A DNA stretch of 46,062 nucleotides from an uncultured bacterium (GCA_905216215.1 CAJMSZ010000017.1:1-46062), one strand, 5' to 3'. Counted from the stretch's first letter, positions 23,303 through 31,668 are shown. Numbers and translations: made by a program. Notes: generated by a model from the sequence alone, not told the origin.

Positions 23303-25054
23303 TTATGACCCAAGCTTAATTAAACGACCTGTTTCCGCATTCACTCTGTGGGAAATGGATATTACGGTTCTGCCTGTGCTGACCCGCTTCAGTGCCTGCA
23401 GAACCTCTTTTTCTGTCTGTGCATCCAGATTGGCTGTAATTTCATCAAGCAATAACAGCTTCGGCTTTGCAACCGCTGCCCTGGCAATAGAAAGAAGCTG
23501 CCACTGTCCCTGAGAAAAAATCCCCTGCGTACACACGGTATCGTAGCCTTCATCCAGATTCTCAATTGCTTCATCCAGTCCTGCTATCGCTGCCGCCTCC
23601 CGCACTTCATCCATGGTAATGCTTTTATCATACAACGTAATCTGATCCTTCACTGTTCCGGGAACCATATGAAAAGACTGCTCTACATATCCAAAAAGTT
23701 TTCGCCTTTCGGAATCTGGAATTGTACTTGCATTTTTACCACCAATTCGTACATTCCCATGCTTTGGCGAATAAAGTCCAAGCAGTAGCTTGAATATAGT
23801 ACTCTTTCCCGCTCCAGTCCGTCCGGAAAGAGTAACCTGCTCTCCTTCCTTTACCTGAAAACTCAGATTTTCAAATATATTGTAGTCATCATACGCAAAT
23901 GTCACATCCAAAAATTCAACTAATATCTTCTTTTCCGTTTGCTCGTTTTGTTCCATTTGTTGCTTTTGTTCGAATTTGTCCGTTTTCTCAGATTTATTTG
24001 TTTTCTCAGATTTATTTGTTTTCTCTGTATTATTCGATTTTTCTATATTATTCGATTTTTCTGTTTGCTTCGTTATATGCGGAAGTTCTTCCAATCCAAA
24101 AAATTCATTAATCCGGTGCACTCCGGCAAAGGCCGATTGTATAGTCTGAATTTCCATTCCAAGGCTTTCTACCGGTGTAAAGATTTGTGAAATATAGTTC
24201 ATCACCGCAACAGCTGTTCCTGCTGACATTCCAAATATCCGCAGCACTTCCGTATTCCCCGATGCAGAAAAGAGCATGACCACCGCCACAACGAGCGCAT
24301 TTAATATCAGGATCACCGGTGAATAAATGGCATCATAGAAATTCGTTCTCTCCACTGCCCGATAACTGTCCTCAATATATTTATCGTACTGCTTTGCCAT
24401 ATATCCCTCTTTATCCAGATTATGAATCGTACGGATGTTATGAAGCGTCTCCGGTACATGACCCGATGCCCTGCTTACCGCGCGCCTGTTCTCTATCTGT
24501 GCTGCCAGCATATTTTTCTGGACTACCCGTGTAAACCAAAATAAAACTGGAAGAAGTACCAGAAGAACAAATGCAAGCCCCTTATTCCGAAACCATATCA
24601 CGGTAAGAATACTGATAATCTTACATGTATCTGCCGCCATACTGATAATCCCGGATGTAAACAGATTCTCCACCGTATCTACATCCCCTACGAACCTCGA
24701 CGCAACTGCTCCCGGTTCCTGCTTTGTAAGCACATCAGCAGTAAGGTTGGTAAATTTATCCATCAGCCTTCCTCTCAGTGCATGGGTGATTTTCTGTCCA
24801 AACTGAATCAGGAGACCTTCTCGTAAACTTTCCATCACACCGGTTAAAATCAGCAAAGCAAAATACAATATAACATCAATATAAACAATTTTATTTCTAT
24901 TTGTAATTGTATCTATGATATTTCCCAATATCAGAGGTGGCAATAATGCTGTCACAATCGCACCAATCACTGCAAATACAATACCCAGAGACAACCATTT
25001 TTCTTTTTTTACTGTCTTCCATATAACACCTCTTACGCTCTTCTGACTACGCAT
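23303..25054 (-). CDS. ABC exporter half-transporter (heterodimer subunit B)
   Basis: 583 residues from ATG 25054, inside the end of the upstream gene (8-bp overlap) with GGAAGAGGGG before it. Six membrane helices (~1-315), then a nucleotide-binding domain: Walker A GRTGAGKST, signature FSQGQ (consensus LSGGQ), Walker B LLLLDEIT with intact catalytic Glu, H-loop SISHR. Between membrane and ATPase domains is an unusual hydrophilic insert made of six-residue repeats of the type KSEKTN, encoded by an 18-bp tandem repeat (23965-24072). It pairs with the product of 25047-26843. Substrate unknown. Confidence 0.92.
   Translation of the reverse strand: MRSQKSVRGVIWKTVKKEKWLSLGIVFAVIGAIVTALLPPLILGNIIDTITNRNKIVYIDVILYFALLILTGVMESLREGLLIQFGQKITHALRGRLMDKFTNLTADVLTKQEPGAVASRFVGDVDTVENLFTSGIISMAADTCKIISILTVIWFRNKGLAFVLLVLLPVLFWFTRVVQKNMLAAQIENRRAVSRASGHVPETLHNIRTIHNLDKEGYMAKQYDKYIEDSYRAVERTNFYDAIYSPVILILNALVVAVVMLFSASGNTEVLRIFGMSAGTAVAVMNYISQIFTPVESLGMEIQTIQSAFAGVHRINEFFGLEELPHITKQTEKSNNIEKSNNTEKTNKSEKTNKSEKTDKFEQKQQMEQNEQTEKKILVEFLDVTFAYDDYNIFENLSFQVKEGEQVTLSGRTGAGKSTIFKLLLGLYSPKHGNVRIGGKNASTIPDSERRKLFGYVEQSFHMVPGTVKDQITLYDKSITMDEVREAAAIAGLDEAIENLDEGYDTVCTQGIFSQGQWQLLSIARAAVAKPKLLLLDEITANLDAQTEKEVLQALKRVSTGRTVISISHRVNAETGRLIKLGS
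23965..24072 (-). repeat. In-frame 18-bp tandem repeat in ABC transporter linker
   Basis: Six consecutive 18-bp units. Two (23983-24000 and 24001-24018, TTTTCTCAGATTTATTTG on the plus strand) are identical and the others are diverged. Each encodes six hydrophilic residues (variants of KSEKTN), so unit gain or loss keeps the reading frame. Confidence 0.88.
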
Positions 25055-26843
25055 CTGCCCCTCTTCCTTTCTTGCCTTCTGCCTGTGTTTCTGTTTTCTC
25101 ATCAGCCTGCACTTCATAGAGCCTTGCATATTCCGGACAATCCCTTTTGATACTTTCGTGAGTACCTACTACGGTCTTTCCATTTTCCATCCAGATTACC
25201 TGATTCATTTCTGGAAACAGATAAAGCCGATGTGAAAGAATCATTACAATGCTGTCTTTTGCTAACATCTTCAGGTTCTGAAAAACTTCTTTTTCCGTCT
25301 TTCGATCCAATGCTGAAAACGGGTCATCTAAAATCAGCACTGGTTTCCGATGGCATAACGTTCTTGCCAGAGCCAGTCTCTGAGCCTGACCACCGGAAAG
25401 CCGGACACCACTGTTTCCAACAATCGTGTCAACTCCATCTTCCATGGCCCCAGCTTCTTCATCAAAGCACACCGCCTTAAGATAGGTAAACACGTCCGCC
25501 TCATCACCAAGCAGCACATTATTTTTAATACTGTCATCAAATAGTTCTGGATCATGACCGAGATAACCGATTACCCCGGTCTGCTCGTCATCCTTCATAT
25601 CCCACAATTCTTTTCCGTCAAACGTAATGCTTCCTTCGTAAGGTGACTCACATAGAAATGTTTTTCCTAACGTGGATTTCCCACAAGCCACTGCTCCTGT
25701 CACTCCGATAATCTGTCCCGATTCTGCTGTAAATGAAAGATTTTCGTAAATCTTATTTCCTCCGGAATACGCAAAACTTAAATCCGAAACTTTTAGCTTT
25801 CCCGCATTCTGTATGCGACTTTCATCATCAGAATCCACCACCTGCATCAAAGGTTTCATTCGTTTCCATGAAACCTGGGCTTTATGAACCGCATTAAAAA
25901 GTTTGGCTGCGTGGGAAGATTTTACGGACAACTTCGTAAAGCATGCCAAAAAGGTGGTAAATGTTGCCACATCCCACATTTCCCATCCAATTCCCAATAC
26001 ATTTCTGCTTCCGAAATACAGAATAAATAACACACCACCCATGGATATAACCTGATATAAGGGCGGAAGTGCTGCACTCCAGATAGTCGCCTTCACTGCA
26101 GATTCTTCATAATCAGAAAGATTCTTTTCATAAGCCTCATTTCTCTCCTGTTCACATCCATACACACGATAAGTAATTGCGTTGGAAACTCTGTCCAGGG
26201 TTACTGCACTTAAAGCTCCCGCCTGCTGCTTATAGGCAGCACCTGTTCTCTGCACAATGGTTTTCATCTTCTCCGCTAACATATAAGAAATCGGTGGAAA
26301 CAGCATACTTAATACCGCCAGTCTCCAGTCATAGTAAAGCAGCATGCCTGCATAAGCCGCCATCGCCACCCCTGTATCAAAGATTTCTGTGGTAAATTTT
26401 CTCATTCCTTCCGCACAGTCATCTACATCCAGAATGGCTTTCGTCATAACATTTCCCACGCCTTCTTCTTCCAGTTCTGCTCTGCTTTTATGAACCAGAT
26501 TTGCATAAAGAATTCCCTTCATTCTCCGATTCACATTATTTGCAAAGCATCTTACATAAAAACGCTTGATGTATCTGGCGGCCTGAACTACCACAATTGC
26601 AAGCACATAGCCAAACACCAGCATCAGCATATCGTGAAATACCGCTCTCTTTTCCAGAATATTTACCAGACAGCCTGTCATTTTTCCTTCGAACCAAGGT
26701 CCCGCCAAAAGTCCCAGGTTATAAATAAGACCGGAAATGGTAACCACAAGCAATGCCTTCCATTCTAATCGAAAATAAGAAAAAATGTGGTCTGCCTGAA
26801 ATCCGACATTCTTACTTTGTTCTATTTTACTGTTCTCTTTCAT
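25047..26843 (-). CDS. ABC exporter half-transporter (heterodimer subunit A)
   Basis: 598 residues if started at ATG 26843; ATG 26852, overlapping the marR stop, is an alternative. Six-helix membrane domain (~30-320), then an ATPase domain: Walker A GAVACGKST, consensus signature RLSGGQAQRL, Walker B VLILDDPFSALD where the catalytic Glu is Asp, H-loop ILSHR. With its partner this gives one normal and one degenerate ATP site, as in heterodimeric multidrug exporters. Overlap with genes on both sides (marR upstream, subunit B downstream) indicates tight coupling. Confidence 0.92.
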   Translation of the reverse strand: MKENSKIEQSKNVGFQADHIFSYFRLEWKALLVVTISGLIYNLGLLAGPWFEGKMTGCLVNILEKRAVFHDMLMLVFGYVLAIVVVQAARYIKRFYVRCFANNVNRRMKGILYANLVHKSRAELEEEGVGNVMTKAILDVDDCAEGMRKFTTEIFDTGVAMAAYAGMLLYYDWRLAVLSMLFPPISYMLAEKMKTIVQRTGAAYKQQAGALSAVTLDRVSNAITYRVYGCEQERNEAYEKNLSDYEESAVKATIWSAALPPLYQVISMGGVLFILYFGSRNVLGIGWEMWDVATFTTFLACFTKLSVKSSHAAKLFNAVHKAQVSWKRMKPLMQVVDSDDESRIQNAGKLKVSDLSFAYSGGNKIYENLSFTAESGQIIGVTGAVACGKSTLGKTFLCESPYEGSITFDGKELWDMKDDEQTGVIGYLGHDPELFDDSIKNNVLLGDEADVFTYLKAVCFDEEAGAMEDGVDTIVGNSGVRLSGGQAQRLALARTLCHRKPVLILDDPFSALDRKTEKEVFQNLKMLAKDSIVMILSHRLYLFPEMNQVIWMENGKTVVGTHESIKRDCPEYARLYEVQADEKTETQAEGKKGRGADA

Positions 26844-26844
26844 T

Positions 26845-27348
26845 CTACTCATCCGCCTCGTCTTCCGACATTTGTTCTGTATGTTCACTTATGCTTTCCA
26901 TATATTTCGATATTTCGGTAAATCCTGCACGTCTTTGCAGCTTTGATCTCCAATAAAGCGTGTCTAAGGTTTTACAGAAGCTTTCCTTTTCCTCCTCGGG
27001 AAGCTCCGCCAGTAGCCACTCATAAAATACACTCTCGATATACGCCTTGGAATTCTTCAACTGCTCCGCTTTCTCCGTGGCATACAGAAGCTGGCTTCTC
27101 TTATCCTTCGGATTGGGTTTACGGTATAAATATCCTTTGCTCTCCAGTCTTGCCGCCCGTCTTGCGGCAGCACCCTTGTCAATTTTCAATTTTTCCCGCA
27201 CTTCTGCCTGCGTCAGTCCCGGAGAATGCCTGATTAAATGGACAAAGTCAAACTCCGCAGTTCCGATACCTTCCTCTTTCATAGTCTGTATGGTAAATTT
27301 ACTTACTTCCCTTGCTATTTTTGTTATCTTTCTTCCTGTCTCATCCAT
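26845..27348 (-). CDS. MarR-family regulator of ABC exporter
   Basis: 167 residues. Winged helix at ~35-105 (SPGLTQAEVREKLKIDKGAA, then ARRAARLESKGYLYRKPNPK), and a helical C-terminus for dimerisation ending in an acidic tail. The ATG 27348 follows AAGGAGGGAG. The stop overlaps the start region of ABC subunit A. Probably autorepresses through the dyad at 27392-27437. Confidence 0.9.
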   Translation of the reverse strand: MDETGRKITKIAREVSKFTIQTMKEEGIGTAEFDFVHLIRHSPGLTQAEVREKLKIDKGAAARRAARLESKGYLYRKPNPKDKRSQLLYATEKAEQLKNSKAYIESVFYEWLLAELPEEEKESFCKTLDTLYWRSKLQRRAGFTEISKYMESISEHTEQMSEDEADE

Positions 27349-27391
27349 GAGTCTCTCCCTCCTTTTTCTAATTTTCTGTCTTACAAAGTTT

Positions 27392-27447
27392 AAAAAGGAT
27401 GTACCTACATCTTTTTAGATGATAGTACATCCTTTTTCGCATGTCAA
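27392..27447 (-). promoter_or_regulatory. Promoter and long dyad operator of marR-ABC operon
   Basis: Minus strand: TTGACA (27447-27442), 17-bp spacer, TATCAT (27424-27419). AAAAAGGATGTAC (27392-27404) and GTACATCCTTTTT (27425-27437) are perfect 13-bp arms, and inside them CATCT/AGATG pair around TTTT, so nearly the whole 46 bp is palindromic. One arm lies in the promoter spacer and the other past the start site, as in the marR-MATE promoter. Confidence 0.82.
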
Positions 27448-27537
27448 TCCCATAATAAAAACTATCGTTCCACCTGATACTCCGGGCACACTGTCTGCAA
27501 ATGCCGTACAAAATCCATTAATTCCATCCTTTAACAT
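27415..27537 (-). pseudogene. Remnant of a DUF368 membrane-protein gene
   Basis: A 40-codon minus-strand frame from ATG 27537 reads MLKDGINGFCTAFADSVPGV then SGGTIVFIMGL, matching the N-terminus of DUF368 proteins (first helix with PGVSGGT). It then runs into unrelated residues and a stop. The normal protein is about 270-300 residues, so more than 85% is gone. The GGGGG ribosome site is still upstream. The -35 and -10 of the marR-ABC operon fall inside it. Confidence 0.72.
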
Positions 27538-27546
27538 ATAAAAACC

Positions 27547-27595
27547 CCCTGTCTGATTATGGAATGATACTAACAATCCACATTAAACAAACAGG
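27547..27595 (-). other. Hairpin upstream of DUF368 remnant
   Basis: AACCCCCTGT and ACAGGAGGTT form an imperfect stem around a 29-nt loop; on the minus strand a T-rich run follows. It may be an old leader terminator or the end of the neighbouring repeat element. Confidence 0.4.
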
Positions 27596-27623
27596 AGGTT
27601 ATTTTCTAAACATTTCTTAAACT

Positions 27624-27826
27624 ATATGATACCAGGGTCAAAAGGTCATGCTGTTCATGCTTGTATGAAAAAGTATGACCTTATGACCCGCAAAACATGA
27701 GAAAGTAGCCATTTTTTGTAGAAAAATGAGCGGATTTCGAATGTTTTCAGGATTTCGCAAGCGTGAAACGCGGAGAAATCCGTAGGTATCATGGAGTCAT
27801 AGACTTTTGACCTCAATATCATTGTA
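27624..27826. repeat. MITE-like structured repeat element
   Basis: About 203 bp with imperfect terminal inverted repeats: left ATGATA-N4-GGTCAAAAG (27626-27644), right CTTTTGACC-N4-TATCAT near 27804-27824. Inside are a 14-bp hairpin, GGTCAAAAGGTCAT (27636-27649) with ATGACCTTATGACC (27675-27688), and a second stem, GGATTTC/GAAATCC, around 27750-27782. No coding capacity. The left end recurs at 29036-29061, and a compact relative lies at 36093-36149. Confidence 0.55.
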
Positions 27827-27828
27827 TA

Positions 27829-28152
27829 TTATTCCATCGTACCCAGTATTTTCACTGCTGTGCCGTAGGCGATTACTTCTGCAGCCCCACTCATTACCTG
27901 TGAAGAGCCATATTTAATATCAATTACCGCATCTGCACCTAACTCTTTTGCTTCATCCACCATACGTTTTACAGCAATCTGACGTGCTTCATTCAGCATT
28001 TCCGTATAACCGACAATCTCACCGCCAACCAAAGTCTTCATACCTGCCATAAAATCACGCCCAATATTCTTCGTCTGAACTACCGTCCCTTTTACCATTC
28101 CCAGAGCTTCAATCTCTTTTCCCGGAATATAATTAATACTTAGCAGCTTCAT
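27829..28152 (-). CDS. YbjQ/UPF0145-family protein
   Basis: 107 residues, the usual length. Matches the YbjQ family (heavy-metal-binding-domain-like, pentameric fold): YIPGKEIEALGMVKGTVVQT, then NEARQIAVKRMVDEAKELGA, then DAVIDIKYGSSQVM and EVIAYGTAVK. The molecular role is not established. It overlaps the upstream MerR gene by 20 bp, with GGAGGAGAAGAGG inside that gene, so the two are translationally coupled. Confidence 0.92.
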   Translation of the reverse strand: MKLLSINYIPGKEIEALGMVKGTVVQTKNIGRDFMAGMKTLVGGEIVGYTEMLNEARQIAVKRMVDEAKELGADAVIDIKYGSSQVMSGAAEVIAYGTAVKILGTME

Positions 28153-28774
28153 CCTCTTCTCCTCCTTCGATTTCCTTTAATCTACCTCGCATCACAATGA
28201 TGATACCGACAATTATCACTGCTGGAATTCCGATAAGGAACAACAGTAATCCCATCGGAATTGGGTCCACACTATTTCCCCATAAAATCATTCCGATAAT
28301 AAATGCCATAAGCATCATCATCACCACACCGCCTATAACGGCTCCCATTTTTTTCTTCATATGAATGTCAACTTTGCTCAGATTCACAAAATCTATGCCC
28401 TCCTTTTCCATTCGCTCCATCTCTTCCAGCCATTCATCCGTTTCCAGCGTATGCATAGTGCATTTTTTCTCTAAAATTGCAGTAGTAAGAGCTAGCATAT
28501 TGGTCAGATTATCCCGCTCTTTTTCCAGAATATCTATATGCCGCTCCAGACATTCCTCCAGTGATGTACATTCACTTAATACGGATTTTATTTCATCTAC
28601 AGATACACCAAGCTTTCGCAGAAGTTTGATTTTCTTTAATGTATCAATATTCTTCTGTCGATATTCACGATATCCGTTTTCTGCTCTTTCCGGTATGATA
28701 AGCCCCTGACTTTCATAAAACCGGATATTTTTGCTGGTAATTCCGACCAGCTCCTCAACCTGCTTAATCTTCAT
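28133..28774 (-). CDS. MerR-family regulator with C-terminal membrane helices
   Basis: 213 residues from ATG 28774 (GGAGG 7 bp upstream; a TTG at 28780 is too close). N-terminal MerR winged helix (KIKQVEELVGITSKNIRFYE, then SQGLIIPERAENGYREY) and dimerisation coiled coil (~75-110). Unusually, two membrane helices (~147-167 and ~173-196) follow, and the tail ends EGGEEDEAAKY. A membrane-tethered MerR could sense envelope or ion signals. It probably controls its own operon with the YbjQ gene. Confidence 0.87.
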   Translation of the reverse strand: MKIKQVEELVGITSKNIRFYESQGLIIPERAENGYREYRQKNIDTLKKIKLLRKLGVSVDEIKSVLSECTSLEECLERHIDILEKERDNLTNMLALTTAILEKKCTMHTLETDEWLEEMERMEKEGIDFVNLSKVDIHMKKKMGAVIGGVVMMMLMAFIIGMILWGNSVDPIPMGLLLFLIGIPAVIIVGIIIVMRGRLKEIEGGEEDEAAKY

Positions 28775-28962
28775 ATGCAAGCCTCCACTTTCTAATAACT
28801 GTTTCGATGTGCCTTTGTTATACAGCTTCCATAAGGTGGAAGGTCAATAGGAAAACACAAATTTATACAGTTTTTCTTTCCGTCCATGCTCATATATTTC
28901 ATATTAACATAAAAAAAATAAAAATGTCCATTGTATTTGAAGAACCGCAGATAGCTCTGTGA

Positions 28963-28991
28963 TTGACGGGTGACAAAACGAATGCTAAAAT
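28963..28991 (+). promoter_or_regulatory. Promoter of ECF sigma/anti-sigma operon
   Basis: TTGACG (28963-28968), 17-bp spacer, TAAAAT (28986-28991), 93 bp before the sigma gene start. The rest of 28775-29084 holds no other recognisable gene. Confidence 0.6.
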
Positions 28992-29035
28992 GTCCCTGTT
29001 CTTTGTAACGAAAACAAAATAATATGCATTAATAA

Positions 29036-29061
29036 ATATGATACCAGGGTTAAAAGGTCAT
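29036..29061. repeat. Second copy of MITE-like left end
   Basis: ATATGATACCAGGG then TTAAAAGGTCAT matches 27624-27649 at 25 of 26 positions. Only the end is present; it lies in the leader of the ECF sigma gene. Confidence 0.75.
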
Positions 29062-29084
29062 TTTTCGCAGAAAGGAGGGACACT

Positions 29085-29570
29085 ATGCAGTCTATGGATG
29101 AAATTTACCAACAATATGCATCGATGGTTTATCGCTATATATTTGCAAGAATAAGAAACGCAGATATTGCGGAAGAAATCACACAAGAGACTTTTTATCA
29201 GGCAATCCGATGCAGTTCAAAGTTCGATGGCTCATGTAAGGTTTCAACATGGCTGTGTGCCATTGCCAGAAATCAACTGGCTGCTTACCTCCGGAAAAAT
29301 CATATTCATGAAGATTGGGAACAGGCTAAGCTGACTTCCGGCTCAGCAGAGAATGACTATCTGGTAAAAGCCAGCCAGCTCTCACTGCTAAAACAGTTGC
29401 ATTCCATTTCAGATCCTTATAGAGAAGTCCTGTACTTAAGGGTATTCGGAGAATTATCTTTTAAAGAGATTGGTGAAATCATGGAAAAATCCGAGAACTG
29501 GGCACGGGTAACCTTTTACAGAGGAAAGGAAAAACTGCGTGAAAAAATGATGAAAAAGGAGGAATCATAA
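29085..29570 (+). CDS. ECF RNA polymerase sigma factor
   Basis: 161 residues. Sigma-2 region (~5-70): EIYQQYASMVYRYIFARIRN, then AEEITQETFYQAI and VSTWLCAIARNQLAAYLRKN. Sigma-4 region (~105-155): PYREVLYLRVFGELSFKEIG, then SENWARVTFYRGKEKLREKM. Complete and of typical length. ATG 29085 follows AAAGGAGG. Its stop overlaps the start of the next gene (TAATG), which encodes its anti-sigma factor. Confidence 0.93.
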   Translation: MQSMDEIYQQYASMVYRYIFARIRNADIAEEITQETFYQAIRCSSKFDGSCKVSTWLCAIARNQLAAYLRKNHIHEDWEQAKLTSGSAENDYLVKASQLSLLKQLHSISDPYREVLYLRVFGELSFKEIGEIMEKSENWARVTFYRGKEKLREKMMKKEES

Positions 29571-30553
29571 TGTCTGAGAACGAAAAAAACACCTCACTTC
29601 CATGTGAAGTAGTGAGTGACATTCTACCATTATATATAGACAATCTGACGAGCCCCGTCACCACTACGCTCGTTGAAAATCATTTGAAATCATGTGAAAA
29701 CTGTAATAAAAAATATCTTTCTATGACAAATCCAATGGCAGAAAAAGACTCAAAAGTGCGAGATAAGAAAGAAATTGATTTCTTGAAAAGGACAAAAAAA
29801 CATAATCAAAGGATAATCCTTCTAGTATCTGCCTTTGTTATCCTCATTGCTATTCTCGGTGTGATGGCTAAATATTTTATTATCGGAAATGATGTAAATG
29901 CGGAATACTTGAACTATACCCTAGATGTAACCGAAAAAGAATGCCATATTAGCGGACAAAGCACTGCGAGCTCCGGAATAAAGCAGGTACAAGTCAACGA
30001 ATCAGATGGTATTGTTAAGATTACAGTAAAAGTTGTAGAAAAAAGTCTGTTCTACAATCCGTCCTTTGATGAAACTTTCCAGTCCTCACAAGCCATCAAA
30101 CAAGTTTGGATCGGAAATGAAATCGTTTGGGCAGATGGAGTAAGAATTTCACCACTCGCTGCGACATTGTATAAGAACTATAATCCATATATAGGAAATA
30201 TGCCGCAAAATGGAAAATTAGTCTCTACCCTGAATATGGTTGGATACACCGGAAACTTTACAAATGAGTTACAAACATCCACCGAGCCCTATGGTTGGAC
30301 TATGTTTTTTGAAACTGATTTTCCAGCTTCCCAAAAAGAAGAACTAGAAGAACATTTACACGCTTATGCCTACATTTTATTAGCTGAAATAGAAAATCTG
30401 GGCGAACTTACCTATGAATATACTCTGAATGGTGTTTCACAGACACTGACCGTAACGGAAGCTGACGCCTCCGAATACGCAGGACAGAATATCAAAGATA
30501 TAGGTAAAAATGTTGCGAAATTAGAACTGCTTATTCGCCAAACGGGAATGTAA
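29570..30553 (+). CDS. Membrane anti-sigma factor with zinc-finger head
   Basis: 327 residues. The N-terminal zinc-binding anti-sigma motif (C12, then HLKSCENC: His-x3-Cys-x2-Cys near 38-45) faces the cytoplasm. One membrane helix (~81-103) leads to an outer domain of ~220 residues resembling DUF4825/DUF4179-type sensor domains (YLNYTLDVTEKECHISGQST). It should hold the ECF sigma inactive until an envelope signal. The start overlaps the sigma stop by one base. The DUF name is tentative. Confidence 0.85.
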   Translation: MSENEKNTSLPCEVVSDILPLYIDNLTSPVTTTLVENHLKSCENCNKKYLSMTNPMAEKDSKVRDKKEIDFLKRTKKHNQRIILLVSAFVILIAILGVMAKYFIIGNDVNAEYLNYTLDVTEKECHISGQSTASSGIKQVQVNESDGIVKITVKVVEKSLFYNPSFDETFQSSQAIKQVWIGNEIVWADGVRISPLAATLYKNYNPYIGNMPQNGKLVSTLNMVGYTGNFTNELQTSTEPYGWTMFFETDFPASQKEELEEHLHAYAYILLAEIENLGELTYEYTLNGVSQTLTVTEADASEYAGQNIKDIGKNVAKLELLIRQTGM

Positions 30554-30586
30554 AAATACCATTTCCTCTGTCGTGTGTCAGATAAC

Positions 30587-30636
30587 AATATCCTGACGGG
30601 CACAAGATTTTGACCTTGTGAATTCGTCAGGATATT
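30587..30636. terminator. Bidirectional terminator after anti-sigma gene
   Basis: AATATCCTGACG pairs with CGTCAGGATATT, with an inner CACAAG/CTTGTG stem, between the converging anti-sigma and Fic genes. Confidence 0.82.
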
Positions 30637-30638
30637 TC

Positions 30639-31244
30639 TTACAATTCTTCTGTCTTAAAAGTTGTATAGCCTTCATAGTAGTAGCTATGATCTATGCCTT
30701 TCATATAGATTTCACGGCTGTTGATTTCATCTGTAAGTGCACTTTTGAGCAGCACCTTAATCTCCAAATCTTTAATCGGACTGCGTTCCATTGCGAGCAG
30801 ATAGTCCCCTTTATCAACTTTACTCCAATCAACAACTTTACCGATTTCACTTTTCAAAATATGGTCGAGCCAAATACGGGTACTTCTTCCATTACCCTCA
30901 CGGAACGGGTGAGCAATGTTCATCTCAACATACTTCTCGATTATCTCATCAAAGCCTGACTGTGGCATTTTGTCAATATTTTCAAGTGCCATCTGCAAGT
31001 ACATTAAAGGTACAAAACGGAAATTGCCCTTTGCAATATTGACCGTTCTGACTTTACCCGCAAAATCATAAATATCCTCAAAGAGATACTTATGGATTAC
31101 CTGCAAAGTCGAAAACTTGCCGGCAGGGAGATTATCAAAAATACCTTTTTCAAAAAGTGTGAGAGCCTTTTTTTTGCTGATACGTTCTTCCTCACGAGCA
31201 AGGTCAGAAGAACTTGTCAGCCCTAATTTATTTTCTAGTGCCAT
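30639..31244 (-). CDS. Fic-domain AMP-transferase, class III-like
   Basis: 201 residues. The Fic core motif HPFREGNGRSTR (112-123) has the catalytic His and phosphate-binding residues intact. An upstream beta-hairpin flap is at ~65-80 (GKVRTVNIAKGNFRF). The C-terminal helix carries SYYYEG (187-192), matching the S/T-x3-E-G/N inhibitory motif of self-inhibited class III Fic proteins, whose Glu blocks ATP. Fic proteins AMPylate (or otherwise nucleotidylate) targets such as gyrase. No antitoxin gene adjoins it, consistent with built-in inhibition. ATG 31244 follows GGAGGTG. Located next to gene fragments and a restriction-modification pair. Confidence 0.92.
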   Translation of the reverse strand: MALENKLGLTSSSDLAREEERISKKKALTLFEKGIFDNLPAGKFSTLQVIHKYLFEDIYDFAGKVRTVNIAKGNFRFVPLMYLQMALENIDKMPQSGFDEIIEKYVEMNIAHPFREGNGRSTRIWLDHILKSEIGKVVDWSKVDKGDYLLAMERSPIKDLEIKVLLKSALTDEINSREIYMKGIDHSYYYEGYTTFKTEEL

Positions 31245-31401
31245 TTCGCACCTCCAAAATTAAAAACGTAACCACATAGATTAAACATATCATATCAAAC
31301 AACTTAAATCAATGTCTGTTGGCCATTTATAAAAACCGAAACTACTTGTTTTATTTTGATAACCGCCTGAATTCCAGTGGGGAAACCCCATATACTTCCG
31401 C

Positions 31402-31434
31402 AAAAACGCTGAGGCCACAATGACCCCAGCGTTT
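31402..31434 (-). terminator. Terminator downstream of a gene fragment
   Basis: AAAAACGCTGAGG pairs with CCCCAGCGTTTT; on the minus strand it reads into TTTTTG. It follows the fragment at 31466-31555, whose original gene it probably ended. Confidence 0.72.
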
Positions 31435-31465
31435 TCTTTCAAAACTTTCTATTTTATTACTTGTA

Positions 31466-31555
31466 TTATTTTGCAGGCTGTGGATTTTCATAGCTTCCTT
31501 TTACAGCATCTTTTCCATTTACAATCCATCCTGCCCATCCGTCATTATAGCTGGT
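31466..31555 (-). pseudogene. C-terminal fragment of an unidentified protein
   Basis: A minus-strand frame with no start codon encodes 29 residues, TSYNDGWAGWIVNGKDAVKG then SYENPQPAK, then a stop, closely followed by the terminator 31402-31434. The composition (Trp, Gly, Asn, no rare codons) and the terminator argue for a genuine gene end left after a deletion. Family not recognised. Confidence 0.45.
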
Positions 31556-31668
31556 TTATTTTGCAATTCATTCACATTTTTGGCATTTAATAAGATGATA
31601 GCAAAAATATATTCTGTTGTAAAATTATTTTTCCTATAATTGATATTTTCTATCAATCAATATATTTT

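Noticed and set aside
23965..24072. CRISPR or VNTR outside coding DNA
   Set aside because: The 18-bp units are contiguous, in frame and inside an intact ABC transporter gene.
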